Positions 45,868 through 53,724 of a DNA stretch of 55,357 nt are shown here, in pieces; the first letter of the stretch is position 1, and each line of letters begins with the position of its first letter. A model generated the notes under the pieces. That model saw only the letters and a list, made by a program, of their open reading frames with translations. It made no database searches and was not told where the DNA came from. The stretch comes from Paraglaciecola arctica BSs20135 (GTDB lineage Bacteria; Pseudomonadota; Gammaproteobacteria; Enterobacterales; Alteromonadaceae), in assembly GCF_000314995.1 (NCBI RefSeq), contig NZ_BAEO01000066.1:1-55357 (forward strand), written 5' to 3'. A program made the position numbers and the translations under genes.

Positions 45868-46668
45868 TTACTTTAGTTTACGACGAGCGCCGAAACCAAG
45901 ACCCAACATACCTAAACCTAACAAAGCAAGTGAAGATGGTTCAGGGATAGAGTCGCCTCTGAAGTCGGCAGTACCGAACAATTCAAAACCATCAGGAGTA
46001 GTAGAACCAATTGGTTGGAAGCTTGAGCTAAACACCCAATCTGCACCGTCAGTACGAGTATTAGTATCAAAATTACTCATGGCTGCACCACCTACCACGT
46101 CTAACAAACCTGCACCTACACCAGCATCAACGCCAGCACCAAAAGAAGATAGGGTTGCATTTAAGCTAGTATTTATGCCGTGAGTAGCACTAAAAGTTTC
46201 ATGTGCAGCTAATGATAACCAAGGAGCACCGCCATCTATTGCAGAGGCTTTAGAGTTCGCATCATATGCGGTTCCAGAATCAACATAAAAATTAATCCAA
46301 CCGCCTGTGAAACCAATGCGCGTATCACCCACTCCAGCAATTACATTTGTAACTTGATAGCCACCAAATTCGAATGTCAATTCACAACCACTTGGGCAGA
46401 ATGTAGCTTCAAAGGTATTGTTGATACCAGTTACTTTACCGAAACCATTCAATGAACTAACAACGTCGTCTGCTGTATTAAAAATGCCATCTGCTCCCGG
46501 ATCAAGCAAATCTTCAATTAGTTGAGAATTTGAAGTGAAATCGAACATGTCAGCTGGATTCCAAACAACACCACCAACATTAACAGCCATAGCCGATGAA
46601 GAAGCCATCAAACCAGCGGAAAGCAATGCTGCAGAAAAAACCGTTTTACTTAATTTATTTAAAAACAT
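45868..46668 (-). CDS. PEP-CTERM sorting-domain protein (copy 2)
   Basis: A 266-residue exported protein, paralogue of copy 1. Signal peptide ends SSAMA (~28); the mature part starts VNVGGVVWNPADMFDFTSNS and includes DPGADGIFNTADD and the CPSGC pair. The C terminus (242-266) is PEPSSLALLGLGMLGLGFG followed by ARRKLK. Differences from copy 1 are scattered, and both copies are intact, so both are probably used. It has its own sigma-54 promoter 90-105 bp upstream. Mature function unknown; likely an extracellular or matrix protein. Confidence 0.92.
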   Translation of the reverse strand: MFLNKLSKTVFSAALLSAGLMASSSAMAVNVGGVVWNPADMFDFTSNSQLIEDLLDPGADGIFNTADDVVSSLNGFGKVTGINNTFEATFCPSGCELTFEFGGYQVTNVIAGVGDTRIGFTGGWINFYVDSGTAYDANSKASAIDGGAPWLSLAAHETFSATHGINTSLNATLSSFGAGVDAGVGAGLLDVVGGAAMSNFDTNTRTDGADWVFSSSFQPIGSTTPDGFELFGTADFRGDSIPEPSSLALLGLGMLGLGFGARRKLK

Positions 46669-46757
46669 CTACGTCTACCTCTAAGTTATAAAAACACAAT
46701 TATTTCGGTACCATAGAAATCTGTACTTTTATTCTATGTTAACCACAAACAAAACAA

Positions 46758-46773
46758 TGCATGCAGTATGCCA
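46758..46773 (-). promoter_or_regulatory. Sigma-54 promoter of PEP-CTERM copy 2
   Basis: The minus strand reads TGGCATACTGCATGCA, with TGGCA, TGCA and exact GG-N10-GC spacing. Transcription would start near 46747, about 80 bases before the start codon, close to the arrangement at copy 1. Confidence 0.65.
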
Positions 46774-46925
46774 ACCCACAACAAAAACCAATATACGTTT
46801 GATATCTAAAGACTATTTTATTTTCAATAGCTTTTAATTTTTGTTGTATACACTTCAAGTGCTAACTGAATGTCCAAATTGTAAAAATTCCTGACACAAA
46901 CTAGAGTGTATTTCCTAAATTAAAA

Positions 46926-46949
46926 AGCCCTACATCATTAATTAGGGCT
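46926..46949 (-). terminator. Intrinsic terminator of prsT
   Basis: On the minus strand AGCCCTA, a ten-base loop and TAGGGCT are followed by TTTTAATTT. It lies 33 bp past the prsT stop codon. Confidence 0.7.
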
Positions 46950-46981
46950 ATTAATAGCTTTGATATTTTACCAATCTCAAC

Positions 46982-49741
46982 CTACAACTTGCTTCGCAAC
47001 TGCATCAAGCGCTTAGATTCCTCATTTGTTGGACGCTTAACCTTGTCTAATATCTCATTTGCTTTCTTCATGTTTCCCATTGAAATCAATAATTCAGCAA
47101 AATGTAAATTAATTGCATTAGATGCAGGTTGCATAACTGCTGCCTTAGATAAATTGACATAGGCGTTACCCATTTGATTGTCCTTAAACTGAATCCAACC
47201 TAGGGTATCTAAGATATCTCCATTTTCTGGTGCTAGAGCCACTGCTTTAGTCGCAGCAGTTATTGCCTCTTCAAGATCAGCGTTTGCCATTAAGGTATTA
47301 AAGGCAAAATTATTAAGCAACGCAGCTGTTTCACCAAACTGAACTAACAGGTCTTTGTACATACCTGCCGCTTTATTATAATCACCTATATAGGTATAAA
47401 AACTCGCAACAATTCCCCTAAACTTCTGCGGAGAGGGCGTTCCCTGTATACTTAGCTGCTTTTCGAACATAGCTTTGGCCTGAGTAATATGGCCATTGCC
47501 AATCATAGCCTTGCCTAACATGGCTGCAGAAATGTAGCTTGGATATAAATTATGCGCCTTCAACAATAATTTTTCTGCCTTCTCATAGTCCATGGCATTC
47601 AATGCGAGTTGCCCCTCATAATAAGGGATAAGAGTATTGTTATTATTCTCTGGATTTTGCTTGATTTTTTTCAGTATCAAATTAGCTTTTTTAATTTGAT
47701 TAAGTTTTGTTGCATAATGCAATTGCAAAAGCGTTAACATATTTTCTGAGGGAAATATCTGCATAGCACTTTCTGTCAATTCAAGTGCCCGTTGATCATT
47801 TCCAATCAACTCGTGCCCCCCAATTTGACGTAAGTATGGATACAAAGTATTCGGATACTCCACTCCCCACTTTTCATAAGTAGCTAAACCTTGTTTTGTA
47901 TCACCCAGTTGAATATAAGTGTCACCCAAGGTCATAAAACCTAGTGGATCCAAACCATCAACTTCGCCTAATAATTGAATAGCTAATTTAGGTTGACCAT
48001 TTAAGCGCTTACTCAAGGCCAACGCACTAAGAGCTCCTTTATTACTACTATCCATTTTATGGATTTTTTCTAAATAAGCTTCAACTTCAAGATTTTGTTG
48101 AAGTTGCTTTCCTGAATTGACTACAGCAATTAAAGCTTGGGAGTTATTAGGAGAAAAAGATAAAATATTTTTTGCAACAGTTAGTATTTCAAGAGGCTGT
48201 TTACGCTGCTCGTAAATTTGTAATAAGTACTGGTTTGCCCCAAGCTGTTGAGGTGTGATTAAAATAGCCTCATTAAATGCTAACAAGGCTTTATCTAAGT
48301 CACCTGAATTAAAATAAATTACGCCTTCAAGAGTTTTGCCGTTGGCCTTATCTATTTCGTACCATTGCTTAGCGACATCAAGTGCTGCTGCTCTATCACC
48401 ATTACGAACATGAGCCATGGCAAGTTGCATCCAGCCAATTGCGAGGTCTTTATCATTATCAACAACTTCCTTCAACAAGGCGATTGCCTGCTCTTCATCT
48501 TTACCAATATTCATTGCAGCCAGACGCATTTTTACTGCATTGTTGGATCCATCTAATTCTTGTGCCTGATTTAATAGATCATTAGCACTACCAAAATTGC
48601 CTGACATTGCCAGTTTAGCTCCGGTAAGTGAGAACAACTCTGCGTCGCTCCTATCCATCTGCTGCAATGATTGTAATGAATCGGATGCTTCAATATTATA
48701 TCCCAGAATTAATTGCACACGGGCAAGTAGCCTGTTTACGTCATCGCTATGGAAATCCTGACGTTGTGATAAAAAATTTAAATGTTTATATGCATGCTCA
48801 AAAGACTCCAATTGATACGCGCTTACGCCAGCGATCATTCTGACAGATACTGAGTCTAAGCCATTTTGAATAGCCTTCTCGGAATAAAGCGAAGCCTGTT
48901 CAAAATTCTTACGCTTGTAGGCTATATTTCCCTTATAAAAGTTAATCAGTGGATTGTTGCTATTCAGTTTAAGCAACTTGTCCGCCTCATTATCGGCTTC
49001 ATCTAATTGCTCAGCTTTAATCATCGACTCAACTAGTTGAAAATTTACCGTGTTGGGTTGAGGCATGAGTTTTTTAATTTGCTTAAAGCTATCAACTGCG
49101 GATGCATAGTCTGAAGAAATATAGCTAATTAAAGCATTTAAATACTCTGTTTCAACTGGTCGATAACTCATTTTTACCAATTCTTGCAGCTGTGCTTTAG
49201 TTTGAGCATAATCCTTGTTATAGAAATTAGTAAAAGCCTCAGCCACTAATAGGTCTTGTTCTGACAAACTAGCCTTTATGTCTTCCAGAGAGATAACTGT
49301 AGTATCTTTGGTACTTTGTAAATACGCTAGATACTGAAACAATAGTGCTGTACTTAAGGCAGATGGCTCGCTTACCTTAGCGGTGTCCAATAATTTTACA
49401 GCGGCATCAAATTGATCAGAATAATAATAAACTTGAGCTAGCAAGGGGATCACTTCATCATCTGAAACACCCCTTTCCCGAGCCTTATGCAATTCCTTTT
49501 CCGCTGCATCAAAGGTACCTTTCTGAACATATAGCTTGCCCAGCGTTAAACGTATGCTGCCGTCTTCTGGAGCCAAAGAAACTGCGTTTTTTAATTCGAT
49601 AATGGCGGCGTCAGTTTTGCCACTTTGAATAAATCGATTGGCGCTGACAAGCGATTCTTCGGTGGTTTTTTGCCCGCAGGCGACAAGGCTAATCGCAAGC
49701 GTAGAGGCAATTATCAATTTGGAAAATTTAATGCTTTTCAT
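46982..49741 (-). CDS. prsT: PEP-CTERM system TPR-repeat lipoprotein PrsT
   Basis: A 919-residue exported protein made almost wholly of tetratricopeptide repeats, the fingerprint of PrsT in XrtA/PEP-CTERM loci. The N terminus ends in the lipobox ISLVACG (Cys22). The first repeats include IIELKNAVSLAPEDGSIRLTLGKLY and the last AVALAPENGDILDTLGWIQFKDN. TPR arrays hold protein complexes together; PrsT is believed to serve exopolysaccharide export or PEP-CTERM protein handling. It starts 45 bp after wecC on the same strand and is probably cotranscribed. Length is normal for the family (~900). Confidence 0.94.
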   Translation of the reverse strand: MKSIKFSKLIIASTLAISLVACGQKTTEESLVSANRFIQSGKTDAAIIELKNAVSLAPEDGSIRLTLGKLYVQKGTFDAAEKELHKARERGVSDDEVIPLLAQVYYYSDQFDAAVKLLDTAKVSEPSALSTALLFQYLAYLQSTKDTTVISLEDIKASLSEQDLLVAEAFTNFYNKDYAQTKAQLQELVKMSYRPVETEYLNALISYISSDYASAVDSFKQIKKLMPQPNTVNFQLVESMIKAEQLDEADNEADKLLKLNSNNPLINFYKGNIAYKRKNFEQASLYSEKAIQNGLDSVSVRMIAGVSAYQLESFEHAYKHLNFLSQRQDFHSDDVNRLLARVQLILGYNIEASDSLQSLQQMDRSDAELFSLTGAKLAMSGNFGSANDLLNQAQELDGSNNAVKMRLAAMNIGKDEEQAIALLKEVVDNDKDLAIGWMQLAMAHVRNGDRAAALDVAKQWYEIDKANGKTLEGVIYFNSGDLDKALLAFNEAILITPQQLGANQYLLQIYEQRKQPLEILTVAKNILSFSPNNSQALIAVVNSGKQLQQNLEVEAYLEKIHKMDSSNKGALSALALSKRLNGQPKLAIQLLGEVDGLDPLGFMTLGDTYIQLGDTKQGLATYEKWGVEYPNTLYPYLRQIGGHELIGNDQRALELTESAMQIFPSENMLTLLQLHYATKLNQIKKANLILKKIKQNPENNNNTLIPYYEGQLALNAMDYEKAEKLLLKAHNLYPSYISAAMLGKAMIGNGHITQAKAMFEKQLSIQGTPSPQKFRGIVASFYTYIGDYNKAAGMYKDLLVQFGETAALLNNFAFNTLMANADLEEAITAATKAVALAPENGDILDTLGWIQFKDNQMGNAYVNLSKAAVMQPASNAINLHFAELLISMGNMKKANEILDKVKRPTNEESKRLMQLRSKL

Positions 49742-49786
49742 CTTTAATCCCTTTCATTAATTTTTGAATGACCGATAAAACCCAAC

Positions 49787-51034
49787 TTAAAGATGGGCAA
49801 ACAAGCCTCGCGTATCAACCACTACCTTGGTATTTACGTCATTTATAGTGAGGGCTTTAAACGGTTTATGATCCACTAACACCAATAATACATTGGCTCG
49901 TTCAAGTGCCTCTGCAAGGCTAACTAATTCCACGCCTTTGCCTGCCAATTTTTCCGGTAGTTGATGGATATTTGGCTCTACCGCCAACAATTCGCCAATA
50001 TTCATTTCAGCTAACTGAGAGGTAATATCCAATGCAGGACTTTCACGTAGGTCATCAATGTCAGGCTTGAACGCTAATCCTAAACACGCTATCACTGGAC
50101 GTTTAAATTGGTCAGCCGCTGCTTTAACTTTTTCGATAACGTACTGAGGTTTGTTGTCGTTTATTTCTCGTGCCAAACGGATCATTTTCGCCGTTTTGGG
50201 CGCTGAATCAACAATAAACCAAGGGTCAACGGCGATACAGTGCCCGCCTACTCCCGGACCTGGACTTAATATATTAACTCTAGGATGGCGATTAGCCAGA
50301 GCGATGAGCTCCCACACATTAATTTTTAATTCATCACAAATAATAGACAACTCATTGGCAAAAGCGATATTTACATCGCGGAATGAGTTTTCAGTCAGTT
50401 TGGCCATTTCAGCGGTGCGAGCGTTGGTGACAATACATTCACCGCGTACAAAGGTTTTATATAGTTCAATCGCCTTTTCGCTACACTCTTTGGACATGCC
50501 GCCTATAATACGATCATTTGATACCAGTTCTTCTAATACACGTCCGGGCAGAACACGCTCAGGACAATGAGCAACGTGCATATTGGGTTCTTGACTGGAT
50601 TGGCCAGGGAAACTCAGATCAGGTCGTAGTTCTTGTAGCCATTGTGAAAGTTGTTCAGTGGCACCAACTGGGGAAGTTGACTCCAAAATGATTAAATTGC
50701 CTTTTTCGAGCACAGGTGCAATGGCTTCGGCCGATTTTTTAATATAACTAAGGTCTGGCTTTTTACCTTCTTTAAACGGCGTTGGCACCGCTATCATAAA
50801 GGCCTCGGCTGGTTCAGGGATCAATGACGCTCGAAGCTTACCCATAGTTACAGCGGCTTGCACAACCATATCTAAATCAGGCTCAACTATGTGCACTTTC
50901 CCCTGATTCACCGTATCAACAGCTTTTTCAGAAACATCTATACCAATCACTTCAATACCACGAGAAGCAATAACCGCCGCAGTGGGCAAACCAATGTAAC
51001 CTAATCCAATAACCGAAACTTTTTTAAATGCCAT
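49787..51034 (-). CDS. wecC: UDP-N-acetyl-D-mannosamine dehydrogenase
   Basis: WecC oxidises UDP-ManNAc to UDP-ManNAcA with two NAD. The 415-residue protein has VIGLGYIGLPTAAVIASRGIEV for NAD at the N terminus, LESTSPVGATEQL, HCPERVLPGRVLEELVSNDRIIGG, and the catalytic cysteine in GVGGHCIAVDPWF (~252-264). It works after WecB, whose gene is usually adjacent; here 1.15 kb of repeats and a GxxExxY gene lie between them. prsT follows 45 bp downstream. The product probably feeds the exosortase-linked exopolysaccharide. Confidence 0.95.
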   Translation of the reverse strand: MAFKKVSVIGLGYIGLPTAAVIASRGIEVIGIDVSEKAVDTVNQGKVHIVEPDLDMVVQAAVTMGKLRASLIPEPAEAFMIAVPTPFKEGKKPDLSYIKKSAEAIAPVLEKGNLIILESTSPVGATEQLSQWLQELRPDLSFPGQSSQEPNMHVAHCPERVLPGRVLEELVSNDRIIGGMSKECSEKAIELYKTFVRGECIVTNARTAEMAKLTENSFRDVNIAFANELSIICDELKINVWELIALANRHPRVNILSPGPGVGGHCIAVDPWFIVDSAPKTAKMIRLAREINDNKPQYVIEKVKAAADQFKRPVIACLGLAFKPDIDDLRESPALDITSQLAEMNIGELLAVEPNIHQLPEKLAGKGVELVSLAEALERANVLLVLVDHKPFKALTINDVNTKVVVDTRGLFAHL

Positions 51035-51096
51035 TCTTATTCCTTATTAAATTCATTCATGCTAAGACGCAAGGGCCACTTTAAAAACTAATAATT

Positions 51097-51187
51097 ACCA
51101 CAGAGACACAAAGGTCGCAGAGAAAACGATAAATCAATATTCTAAACAACAAAAGAACCTCTGTGCTCTCTGCGCCTCTGTGGTTAC
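51097..51187. repeat. Palindromic repeat element, short form
   Basis: Left arm ACCACAGAGACACAAAGG (51097-) and right arm CCTCTGTGGT (to ~51185) are inverted, with about 32 bp of AT-rich sequence between. The transcript would fold into a long hairpin. Confidence 0.8.
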
Positions 51188-51212
51188 CTTATCTTAATAA
51201 CAACTAATAATT

Positions 51213-51371
51213 ACCACAGAGACACAGAAAAATTTCTAATTTCTTAACTATAAAAACTCTGACCCAATGCAACTATGTGGCTACTTGTACTTAAACTGTT
51301 AATTACTCAACACAAACGGACATCTTTTTTAACCAATAAAACTCTCCGATCTTAGCGCCTCTGCGAGAGAT
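51213..51371. repeat. Palindromic repeat element, ~160-bp form, right arm degenerate
   Basis: Starts ACCACAGAGACACAG and ends near GCGCCTCTGCGAGAG. The interior (ACTATAAAAACTCTGA, CAACTATGTGGCTAC, TGTACTTAAACTGTTAAT, ATCTTTTTTAACCAA) is plainly homologous to the interior of the element at 52016-52181. Confidence 0.75.
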
Positions 51372-51398
51372 AAATCAGTCTCCCCATCTTAAAACGAT

Positions 51399-51543
51399 TC
51401 TCACGCAGAGGTGCAATGGCGCAGAGAAAGGCAACTAATCATCTAAATCACTAAGAGCCATTTAAGCCTTATAAAAAGCTTACCAACCCTTTTGATCTTT
51501 TAACCATTAAAACCTCTGCGTCTCCGTGTCTCTGTGGTTACCT
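51399..51543. repeat. Palindromic repeat element, ~145-bp form
   Basis: Left arm TCACGCAGAGGTGCAATGG is degenerate; right arm CCTCTGCGTCTCCGTGTC... ending CTCTGTGGTTACC is well kept. It stops 6 bp from the end of the GxxExxY coding region. Confidence 0.7.
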
Positions 51544-51548
51544 ACTCT

Positions 51549-51923
51549 TCAGCTGTTAATCATTCGACAAATGCCGTTTTTTAATATCGGCACATTAAAA
51601 TTCAAAATTAATCCCAATCTCAGCCCGGTAAGTTTCAAGTAAGTTAAAAGTTGGGCTTTATGGATTTTTTCTATACTACTCGCCGCTTTAATTTCAACAA
51701 TTACAAGATCTTCAATCAACAAATCCAATCGATAGCCGGCATCCAATTTTTTGCCTTTATAATTTAGTGGTAGATAAACTTGTCTTTTGACATGCAGCCC
51801 GCGAAGCTCCAGTTCATGGTTCAGACAACTCTCATACGCTGATTCAAGTAAACCTGGACCTAAATGACGATGCACTTCAATCGCAGATCCAACCACTATT
51901 CCACTTAGCTCATTTTGTTCCAT
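51549..51923 (-). CDS. GxxExxY family protein
   Basis: A 124-residue protein of the GxxExxY family: the name motif is GLLESAYE (~24-31), preceded by VGSAIEVHRHLGPG. A PD-(D/E)xK-like core follows: YKGKKLDAGYRLDLLIEDLVIVEIKA, where Asp...(V)EIK supplies the nuclease-like residues. The family is very widespread and its function is not established; a PDDEXK nuclease is inferred from fold. It lies between palindromic elements on both sides and breaks the wecB-wecC pair, which suggests it arrived with those repeats. Confidence 0.92.
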   Translation of the reverse strand: MEQNELSGIVVGSAIEVHRHLGPGLLESAYESCLNHELELRGLHVKRQVYLPLNYKGKKLDAGYRLDLLIEDLVIVEIKAASSIEKIHKAQLLTYLKLTGLRLGLILNFNVPILKNGICRMINS

Positions 51924-52015
51924 TTATATCACCATTTCATCCTTAAAATCTGTGACTCCCTGTCACTTTAGCCTACGCAAAACCACTAAATCATCATAGG
52001 AACTGAGGTAAATTC

Positions 52016-52181
52016 TCACCACAGAGACGCAGAGGCACAGAGAACATTCTAATTTTTTACTATAAAAACACTGAGCCACTGCGACTATGTGGTTACGTGT
52101 ACTTAAACTATTAATCTTTCAACACCACTGGATATCTTTTTTAACTGAAAAAACCTCTGTGCCTCTGCGTCTCTGTGGTTA
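52016..52181. repeat. Palindromic repeat element, ~165-bp form, best conserved
   Basis: Left arm ACCACAGAGACGCAGAGG (from 52018) and right arm CCTCTGCGTCTCTGTGGT (to 52180) are near-perfect inverted repeats, continuing into GCACAGAG / CTCTGTGC. The interior matches that of 51213-51371. It lies just downstream of the wecB stop codon. Confidence 0.85.
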
Positions 52182-52189
52182 AACGCTCT

Positions 52190-53314
52190 TTAGCTGTTAA
52201 TTATTATATCAGCAATCCGCTGACAGGCTTTGCCATCACCATAAGGGTTATGCGCAAAAGACATATTTTCATAGGCCTGTTTATCGGTAAGTAAGGTCAT
52301 GGATTCATTAACAATACAATCGTAATCTGTGCCCACTAACTTAACCGTTCCTGCATCAACGGCCTCAGGTCGTTCTGTTGTATCACGCATGACAAGTACA
52401 GGTTTACCCAGTGAAGGCGCTTCTTCTTGCACACCGCCACTATCGGTTAAAATAATATATGCCCGACTCATCAGATAAACAAAAGGAAGATATTCCTGAG
52501 GTTCAATTAGAAACACATTCTCGACATCATGCAAAATACGATTTACAGGCTCCCTTACATTGGGATTAAGATGCATAGGATAAAGCACTTGCACATCAGG
52601 TTGCTGAGCAAGAGTGCGTAGCGCCTGACAAATATTCTCAAAACCGTCACCAAAACTTTCACGTCTATGGCCTGTGACTAAAATAAGTTTCTTATTTGGA
52701 TCAAGAAAATCGAATTGAGCCAACAACTTTTTATTAAGCTCTTTATCTGTTGCTATACGCTTTTCCACTTGAATAAGTGCATCAATGACCGTATTTCCGG
52801 TGACGAAAACACTATCGGCATCGACATTTTCAAGTAGTAGGTTGTTCTGGGCTTTAGTGGTGGGTGAGAAATGAAACTTAGTGAGTGCGCCTGTTAATCT
52901 GCGATTAATCTCTTCTGGCCAGGGACTATAAATATTACCGGTACGCAGACCGGCTTCTACATGCCCCACTGGAATACGTTGATAAAAAGCGGCCAACGAA
53001 GAGGCAAAAGTAGTAGTTGTATCACCATGCACTAACACTAAATCTGGTTTGGATGTTTCCAGAACACCTTTAAGCCCTAATAAAGCTTTAGTGGTAATGT
53101 CGTATAAGTCCTGTCCGGGTTGCATTAGGTCAAGATCATAGTCAGGCTTTAATTCAAATAAATCGAGCACTTGATCTAACATCTCTCGATGCTGGGCAGT
53201 GACACAAACTTCTACATCAAGCTCTTTTCTACTTTTCAATTCCAGCACCAAAGGCGCCATTTTAATTGCTTCAGGTCGGGTGCCAAATACTAACAATACT
53301 TTTTTAATACTCAC
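52190..53314 (-). CDS. wecB: UDP-N-acetylglucosamine 2-epimerase (non-hydrolysing)
   Basis: WecB interconverts UDP-GlcNAc and UDP-ManNAc. The 374-residue protein shows [69 protein letters not shown] and [19 protein letters not shown], all defining family motifs. It lies 37 bp after an acyl carrier protein gene on the same strand. The product is the substrate of WecC, encoded on the same strand beyond the GxxExxY insertion. A palindromic element begins right after its stop codon. Confidence 0.97.
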   Translation of the reverse strand: MSIKKVLLVFGTRPEAIKMAPLVLELKSRKELDVEVCVTAQHREMLDQVLDLFELKPDYDLDLMQPGQDLYDITTKALLGLKGVLETSKPDLVLVHGDTTTTFASSLAAFYQRIPVGHVEAGLRTGNIYSPWPEEINRRLTGALTKFHFSPTTKAQNNLLLENVDADSVFVTGNTVIDALIQVEKRIATDKELNKKLLAQFDFLDPNKKLILVTGHRRESFGDGFENICQALRTLAQQPDVQVLYPMHLNPNVREPVNRILHDVENVFLIEPQEYLPFVYLMSRAYIILTDSGGVQEEAPSLGKPVLVMRDTTERPEAVDAGTVKLVGTDYDCIVNESMTLLTDKQAYENMSFAHNPYGDGKACQRIADIIINS

Positions 53315-53351
53315 AACATTTCCTTAATTTCCAAACCGACAACAAAAGTGG

Positions 53352-53594
53352 TTAGATTTTTTGCTCAACAAAACTACATAGCGTCCCAAAAGTTTCAAAT
53401 ACCTCTGCGCTAATTTCGTCATCATCAATTTCAATGCCGAAAGTTTCTTCAATCGCAGTTAACACTGTTACTACGGCCATTGAATCAAATTCAGCAATGG
53501 AACCCAACAACGCAGTTTCTGCATCTATAGGGGTATCATCGGAAAGTTGCAGAGCGTCAATTAATATGTCTTTCACCAAGGCGACTGTATTCAT
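53352..53594 (-). CDS. Acyl carrier protein of the exosortase-A locus
   Basis: An 80-residue carrier protein. The phosphopantetheine site is Ser38 in EFDSMAVV, where ordinary fatty-acid ACPs have DSL; helices flank it as expected. It is divergent from the exosortase-A-associated acyl-CoA ligase, 130 bp away, and together they should load and carry an acyl or amino-acyl group for the exosortase-linked pathway. The following gene wecB is cotranscribed. Confidence 0.92.
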   Translation of the reverse strand: MNTVALVKDILIDALQLSDDTPIDAETALLGSIAEFDSMAVVTVLTAIEETFGIEIDDDEISAEVFETFGTLCSFVEQKI

Positions 53595-53724
53595 TCTATT
53601 ACTACCTGTATTATTGCTTTTTTGTTATGGACAGAGCTTGGCTCTATTGTCATTATACTTATTGTTCCATTATTTATCCCAATAAGAAATACCTTTAAAA
53701 CACTTAAGAGAGATAAGCGCCAAG

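Larger units (their letters stand above)
46669..46981. other. 313-bp region between prsT and PEP-CTERM copy 2
   Basis: It contains the prsT terminator (46926-46949), a TGTCCAAATTGTAA sequence at 46871-46884 that may be an activator site, and the sigma-54 promoter at 46758-46773. No ORF is credible. Confidence 0.5.
51035..51548. other. 514-bp repeat-rich region between wecC and the GxxExxY gene
   Basis: It consists largely of three palindromic elements (51097-51187, 51213-51371, 51399-51543) sharing the CCACAGAGAC...CTCTGTGG ends. No ORF is credible. The wecC promoter, if separate from upstream genes, must lie in or near the first element. Confidence 0.7.

Noticed and set aside
51097-52181. 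CRISPR array
   Set aside because: The repeats alternate in orientation, spacing is irregular, interiors of copies are homologous rather than unique, and no cas gene is present.
53628-53643. GG-N10-GC arrangement (TGGACAGAGCTTGGCT) upstream of the acyl-CoA ligase
   Set aside because: Spacing fits, but the sequence lacks the CAC and TTGC parts of the consensus; too weak to call.
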